From the NCBI GenBank assembly GCA_027625915.1, contig JANTQA010000023.1:4092001-4156000 (forward strand): 64,000 nucleotides of DNA. The letters are read 5' to 3'. Made by a program: the position numbers and the translations under genes. Of the stretch, positions 58,599-64,000 are shown one piece after another. Source of the stretch: Anaeramoeba flamelloides. Lineage: Eukaryota > Metamonada > Anaeramoebidae. The notes under the pieces are model-generated. The model was not told where the DNA came from. It searched no databases and saw nothing but the letters and a program-made list of their open reading frames with translations. Position 1 is the stretch's first letter; the number at the start of each line of letters is the position of its first letter.

Positions 58599-61500
58599 AT
58601 GGAAAATTTACTTCAGCAATTTTCGAATTATTCCCAAGAACAGCCAACAAGGAGTGTAAAAGAACAAAAAAAGGAGCTTATCAAGCTCTGCACAATTTTT
58701 GTGGAATATTTCCAAAGTAACTCAAAAATCTCACTTCTTATTTTCCAAGTCAATGGGATCGAAAAAATCTTTTTAAGGCAAATTTTTGATCTCCAAATCA
58801 CGAATTTAACACACTATATGAAAAAATGTGGAAAAGAGAAAAAAATAAAGAATAAAAGAATCAAAAATGTAAACGATACCAGAAAGGATCTCATAAATTA
58901 TTTCCAAAAAGAAAAAAATTCAATTCTTTTAAAAACTTTTGTCTTAATATCAATGAACAAAGAAATCCAAATTTTTGAAGGTTTTACAACTTATTTCCTT
59001 GCCTTGTTTCATCAACTGATCCTGGAAAACCCCATCCAAATGGAAAATGATCATACATTCTTTAAAAATAAATTCCTGAAAAACAACAACCTCAAGTTGA
59101 TCAAGAAATGGGATCAAACAAAGATAATACCGATAATCTATTTTCTATTAATAAATTTACAGCAGAACATATTAGCTTTAAAGGAATTAATCCACCCAAC
59201 AAACTTTTCACGAATAATTTATTTATTAGAAACAAACACAATATCGATCCATTTTCGACAAAAACTTTTAAAAAATTTGATTTTCCCTTTAATCGATCAC
59301 ATGTGCTCATTTCATTATTATAGGACTTATTTAAAAGAATTGAATATCATTTCTATTCTTGTAAAATTTTTATTTAATTTATTAGCCTTAAACAATTTTA
59401 AAATTTATTTGCCAATATTACATCTACTCATCGACTTTTTGCAAAAATGCCTCAGCTTAAAATGGAGTTATGCCTTTACCGAATTTAAAAATAAAAATGG
59501 GTACGGACTATTGTCAAGAATTATGGATTTATTTATCTTGATTGATTTAAATGAGAACAACAAAAATGACAACAATCATAGCAATGGTCTCCATTTTAGC
59601 ATTTGGTTAAATCTTCTATGCAAATTTATTAGAACTGGCAAATTGGATTATTTGCTCAATCCAATCGCTAACGATCTAGTGTTTGATATTTTAATCAAAT
59701 TTATTAAAAAGGAAAAAATTAGGCTATTGTATCACAAAAAATGCATCGAGTCATTAACCAAATTATTAATAAAGAATAACCAAAATTTGAAAATAATAAA
59801 TTACAAAAATGTTCAAGCAGGGATTGGTATATCTAAATTAATCAAATCTGTTCCAAAATTCCCAAACCCGAAAATTATTTTACATTTTATTTATAAATTA
59901 TTCAAATTCCAATTAATGGAAAATGACATCAATGATAAGTTTAACCAAAAACAGGAAAAGGAAATTGAAAGGGAAGAAGGAGGGGGAATGGGAATGGAAA
60001 TGGAAATGGAAACTTATTGTTCTTTAATTAATTCAAATGATGTAAATTTTTTTTTAATTATTACAAATCATTTATTTAAATTAATTGAAAAAATTCCAAA
60101 TATTAATCTCATATTTTGTCAATCTGGTAAATTAACGAAGGTAATTATTAATAAATTAAATTATTTTAATAATTTCTTCAATATAAATCAAATGAAATCA
60201 AATAAAAATATATTCACTTTGGGAATTGATGTGAATAGTAATAATAATATGACCAATGGAAAAGAAAAACAAATATTGAAAAAATTACAATTATATCTTA
60301 AATTTTTAACAAAATTATTGGCAAATAATAAAATTGTTAGAGAATACTTTTTAAGAGATCGTGGTTATAAAATTTTATTTGAATTAATTAAAGTTAAAAA
60401 CTGCAGATGGATTATTTTAAAACTATTAATTAATTTAATAATTAAAATTGAAGTTAAAGAAATTTCTTTTATTATTACTGAAATAATGTTAATTTTGCAA
60501 TCGTTTGGTGGAATTGGAGAAATTACAAATGAAAAAATCTTATTTCAAATTGATATTTTAACATGTATTGCGATTATGTGTTCTTCAATTAATAAAAATA
60601 ATAAAAAAAAAGAAATCATTAAAAATTGTTTTCGCGATCTTGGTGGATTTACTTGGATCTTTTCAAATATCATTGCATTTTCTAGATCAATAGAATTAAT
60701 AATTAATTCTTTTAATGATAGTAGTAACAATAATAGTAGTAGTAGTAGTAGTAGTGATAATAATAATGATGATGATGATGAAAATAATATCAATCATAAT
60801 AATAATGAAAATATTTATTCAAATCATAATAATGATCTTAATGATAACGATGATGATGATGATGATGATGAAAATAATTTAAATATTTATAAAAAAATTA
60901 TTGAAGAAATAGTTTTTAGATTAAAAAAAAATATTTATAATCGTTTAGAAAAATTTAATCCGAATTATAAAATAGAAAAATATTTAAAAGTTATTTATTT
61001 TGATACCATATTTAGATTTTTAAAAATTATTACTTTTAATAATCAAAAAAATTATAATTCATTAACAGCTGAATTTCAATTTTCCCAAAATAGTTTTTTT
61101 AACCCTTTTAAAAAAATGTCATTATTTAAAAAAAAATATTCGATATTACTTTTCCATTCTTTAATAAACTTATCAATTAAAGGTTATTGGATGAGAAAAA
61201 ATTATAAGAATAATAAAAATAAAAATAAAATGACTAAAAATCAAAATCCGAATGTAAAGAAAAATACAAAAATCAAAGAAAAGGAAGATTTAGACTCTAT
61301 CAAAAGTATTGATGGAATTGATAATAAAATTAATAATAAAAAAGATAAAGTTAAATTTACAAATAAAAATGATGATAATTTTTATTTAAATATCAATGAA
61401 AAATTATTTCCTTGTTACAAACCAACAAAAAAGAAAATTTTTCAAAAAACTAAAAAAAAAATCAATTATCCTATTTCTCTTATCGAATATTATTTTAATA

Positions 61501-64000
61501 AATTGAATAATAATAAAACTAGTGTCCACGATAATGGCAATGATAAAATTAATAATTTAAATATAGTTGATGAATCTGATATTGATCAAAAATATAAAAT
61601 TATTTATCCAAAAATAATTTTATTAATTTTTAAATTAATTTCAGAGGGTATTAAAAAAAAATTAATATTAAATTATCAAATTAAAAAAATATTAAAAAAA
61701 ATAATTTATTTGATTGAAGATAATTTTCAAAATTGTAGAACTCTTTGTTCAGTAAATTTAATAAAATATTTATTAACAAATTTTCAATTTATTTATAATG
61801 ATTCAGATAATCCATTACAATTACAATTTTTTAAAATATTAAAAATTTTATCAAATTATAGTATTTCACTTCAAGAAACTAAAATCCTATTTACCTTTTT
61901 AAAAAAACAAGCAATTGATTTAAATTTATTGAATTTAATTATTAATTGCTGTTTAAAAAATGAAGAGCCATTGAATTATATTGAAATGAAAAGTGATGAA
62001 AAATTGGGTTGCAGCAAATTACTTTTTAATAAATTAAATTTCAATTTTTCCATTTTTGAAAAGGGATTAACACTTTCAATTTGGTTTAGGATTATTAATT
62101 TAGGGAAAAAAATAGAGAATAAAAAAATCCAATTTAGATTATTTTCGATTCAAAATAAATCAAATCATGGTCATGAAAATGGACATGATAATAATAATAA
62201 TGAAAATAAATGTAGTAATGATAATGATAATGATAATGATAATGAAACGAATAGTAATAATATAAATATAGACAAAACTAAGGGAAAGGATTTAATATCA
62301 TTATTTATTACAAACAAAGGAAAGCTTATTTTAAAATTTCCCAATAAAATTTATTTCATTTTATTAAAAATGGATCTAAATGAATTACAAAAATGGAACC
62401 ATTTAATAATTTCAATAAAGGAACCAATAATAAAAAAAAACATTTTAATAAATTACTATTTCAATGGAATCAAATATCAAATTGAAAAAAAATTTTCATA
62501 TTTTTCAATTTTTTCTTTTAATAATTTCAAAAAACGAAAGGAACGGAAAAATATAGAGGAAAATCAGGAAAAAGGGAGAAAAAGGGGAAATGATAATTTA
62601 TCAATAGTTTTTGGAGGAATTAGAAATAACAACTCAAATGTTCAAAATAATCATATTTGGAATTTAGGTAATTTTAATTTATTTAAAAATATTTTTCAAG
62701 ATTGGGAAAATTATTTATTATATTTATTGGGACCAAATTTCACAGGTATCAATGAAAATTATTTAAAATTAATAAAAAAATTTAATTTGAAAAATCCTTA
62801 TTATTTAAAAGAAATTAAAAATAAGAATTTTTTGAATTCAAACAGTTCAAAATTTATAAAAAATAATTTAAATAAAGAATTAATTTTACAATACTCTACA
62901 AAATTTAATAAAGCGATAATTAAAAATATACCGAAAATAAACAAATTGCAAATTTATAGTTTAGATCAAACCAATGAAATCAATTTACAAAATCAATATT
63001 ATTTCAAAAAGGAAATAAATCCGATACTCATTCAAAATTGCACACATCATCAAATATTTAATATAGTAAACGCAATAAAATCTTTGGGGGATATTTATTC
63101 GTTATTATATTTTTTTAGTTCTTCTTTACTCAGAAATGATGCCTGCCAATTAAAATCATTTCAATTATTAAATATTTATTATCAAAAATCAAGTGTTTTT
63201 TTAGAGAATTTACATATTTCTGAAACTTATTTATTTAAAATGATATCAAGGGTTTTAAAACAGAAAGAATTTAAAAAAGATTGCCAAATTTTAACAATAT
63301 GTTTTTCATTTGTTGGTTTAAACAATACCAATGGCAATAAAGGAATTCATATAAACGACCAAAGGGGTATTATTTTAAATGTGGTTCCTTTACAATACTT
63401 GATATTAGATTGGGACATTTGGAAAGATATCGAACCAAAGCTCCAAATATGGATTTTCAAAACTTTAATTCATTTAATTAAACCAAAAAAAAATAAACAA
63501 GATCCAAATAATAAACAAAATAAAAATAAAAATATAAATAGATCTGAAAATAAAAATAAAAACGTAAATGATAATGTTGATCATAAATTGAAAATTTTAA
63601 TAAATTTTGATCAATTGAAAAAAGTTAAAATAATTAAAATCTTGATTAATTTAATTACTAATGAAAATATTAAATCAAAATTAATTTTATTAAAAATTAT
63701 TAAATTGTTATTTTTATTAATTACTAATAAACAAGAATTAAATTATATCTTTAATGTTTTGATTAGGTCTTTAAATTTTAAAAATAATTTAAATTATTTT
63801 TTTAATATAAATCTTTATAAAAATTTAATATTTCGAAAAATTAACGAACTCAAATATGTTAACCAAAGCAATTTAAATTTTGAAAAAAAGTTTAAAAATA
63901 AAAAAAAGTTTTTAATAAATAAATTAAACATCAGCCCTTTAATAAATTTAAAAAATAATAACATAATTTTCCACAAAAACCAAATGATAATTAATGATAA
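58599..64000 (+). CDS. BEACH/LYST-family protein, N-terminal part (runs off the window)
   Basis: ATG at 58599 (MENLLQQFSNYSQEQPTRSV) opens one uninterrupted frame of about 1,800 codons to the window edge, so the 3' part is missing. BEACH proteins (LYST, neurobeachin, WDFY3/Alfy) are giant scaffolds in vesicle and autophagic membrane traffic. The first ~1,100 residues are helical, armadillo-like, with low-complexity Asn/Asp/Ser tracts (60720-60880). Next comes a concanavalin-like domain: FEKGLTLSIWFRIINLG (~62055-62105), LISLFITNKGKLILKF, LNELQKWNHLIISIKEP, LSIVFGGI, and IWNLGNFNLFKNIF then YLLYLLGPNFTG (~62655-62745), the pattern found upstream of BEACH domains. The BEACH and WD40 domains themselves would lie beyond 64000, so the subfamily is not decided. 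No intron is seen so far. Confidence 0.85.
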   Translation, partial: MENLLQQFSNYSQEQPTRSVKEQKKELIKLCTIFVEYFQSNSKISLLIFQVNGIEKIFLRQIFDLQITNLTHYMKKCGKEKKIKNKRIKNVNDTRKDLINYFQKEKNSILLKTFVLISMNKEIQIFEGFTTYFLALFHQLILENPIQMENDHTFFKNKFLKNNNLKLIKKWDQTKIIPIIYFLLINLQQNILALKELIHPTNFSRIIYLLETNTISIHFRQKLLKNLIFPLIDHMCSFHYYRTYLKELNIISILVKFLFNLLALNNFKIYLPILHLLIDFLQKCLSLKWSYAFTEFKNKNGYGLLSRIMDLFILIDLNENNKNDNNHSNGLHFSIWLNLLCKFIRTGKLDYLLNPIANDLVFDILIKFIKKEKIRLLYHKKCIESLTKLLIKNNQNLKIINYKNVQAGIGISKLIKSVPKFPNPKIILHFIYKLFKFQLMENDINDKFNQKQEKEIEREEGGGMGMEMEMETYCSLINSNDVNFFLIITNHLFKLIEKIPNINLIFCQSGKLTKVIINKLNYFNNFFNINQMKSNKNIFTLGIDVNSNNNMTNGKEKQILKKLQLYLKFLTKLLANNKIVREYFLRDRGYKILFELIKVKNCRWIILKLLINLIIKIEVKEISFIITEIMLILQSFGGIGEITNEKILFQIDILTCIAIMCSSINKNNKKKEIIKNCFRDLGGFTWIFSNIIAFSRSIELIINSFNDSSNNNSSSSSSSDNNNDDDDENNINHNNNENIYSNHNNDLNDNDDDDDDDENNLNIYKKIIEEIVFRLKKNIYNRLEKFNPNYKIEKYLKVIYFDTIFRFLKIITFNNQKNYNSLTAEFQFSQNSFFNPFKKMSLFKKKYSILLFHSLINLSIKGYWMRKNYKNNKNKNKMTKNQNPNVKKNTKIKEKEDLDSIKSIDGIDNKINNKKDKVKFTNKNDDNFYLNINEKLFPCYKPTKKKIFQKTKKKINYPISLIEYYFNKLNNNKTSVHDNGNDKINNLNIVDESDIDQKYKIIYPKIILLIFKLISEGIKKKLILNYQIKKILKKIIYLIEDNFQNCRTLCSVNLIKYLLTNFQFIYNDSDNPLQLQFFKILKILSNYSISLQETKILFTFLKKQAIDLNLLNLIINCCLKNEEPLNYIEMKSDEKLGCSKLLFNKLNFNFSIFEKGLTLSIWFRIINLGKKIENKKIQFRLFSIQNKSNHGHENGHDNNNNENKCSNDNDNDNDNETNSNNINIDKTKGKDLISLFITNKGKLILKFPNKIYFILLKMDLNELQKWNHLIISIKEPIIKKNILINYYFNGIKYQIEKKFSYFSIFSFNNFKKRKERKNIEENQEKGRKRGNDNLSIVFGGIRNNNSNVQNNHIWNLGNFNLFKNIFQDWENYLLYLLGPNFTGINENYLKLIKKFNLKNPYYLKEIKNKNFLNSNSSKFIKNNLNKELILQYSTKFNKAIIKNIPKINKLQIYSLDQTNEINLQNQYYFKKEINPILIQNCTHHQIFNIVNAIKSLGDIYSLLYFFSSSLLRNDACQLKSFQLLNIYYQKSSVFLENLHISETYLFKMISRVLKQKEFKKDCQILTICFSFVGLNNTNGNKGIHINDQRGIILNVVPLQYLILDWDIWKDIEPKLQIWIFKTLIHLIKPKKNKQDPNNKQNKNKNINRSENKNKNVNDNVDHKLKILINFDQLKKVKIIKILINLITNENIKSKLILLKIIKLLFLLITNKQELNYIFNVLIRSLNFKNNLNYFFNINLYKNLIFRKINELKYVNQSNLNFEKKFKNKKKFLINKLNISPLINLKNNNIIFHKNQMIIND

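Noticed and set aside
59101-59323. Two short ORFs on opposite strands
   Set aside because: They are shadows of the BEACH-family reading frame, which runs in another frame across the whole region.

Overview
The window is very AT-rich eukaryotic DNA with standard-code genes, short introns, poly-Asn and Lys-rich proteins and many small inverted-repeat elements. The gene content (SRPK-type kinase, CH-domain giant protein, BEACH-family protein, Sec61 gamma, NTF2, SP-RING protein) fits a free-living protist; an Anaeramoeba-like metamonad is my best guess from style and composition, but the sequence alone does not prove it. No tRNA, rRNA or CRISPR array was seen.

Layout: 1-2360 holds the 3' exon of an SRPK-family kinase (+). 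5250-10388 is a two-exon CH-domain protein (-). 14971-16006 is a three-exon ankyrin/FN3-like gene (+). 18525-29412 is one large gene (+) that I reassemble from three exons: coiled coil, a pseudokinase whose N-lobe and C-lobe lie on different exons, and a degenerate PARP-like domain. 33887-34403 is NTF2 (+), 35934-37310 an SP-RING (PIAS-like) protein (+), 42387-42702 Sec61 gamma (-), and 43363-43590 a U3 snoRNA (+). 46390-54394 is an armadillo-type protein (+) whose last intron is 5.9 kb. 58599 to the window end is the N-terminal 1,800 residues of a BEACH/LYST-family protein (+), still open at the edge.

Introns fall in two classes: six of 42-270 nt, and three of 2.9-5.9 kb that are filled with mobile DNA. 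All nine donors that I use begin GTA. The repeats include at least four families of short terminal-inverted-repeat elements (some flanked by TA, Tc1/mariner-like), a mariner transposase relic, two copies of one LINE, a 3 kb palindrome, and arrays of distinctive hairpin modules. One array carries a nested insertion with a clean 6-bp target duplication.

The genes are unrelated housekeeping and signalling genes: secretion (Sec61 gamma), nuclear transport (NTF2), rRNA processing (U3), SUMO ligation (SP-RING), splicing-factor phosphorylation (SRPK) and vesicle traffic (BEACH). I see no operon-like or pathway clustering.
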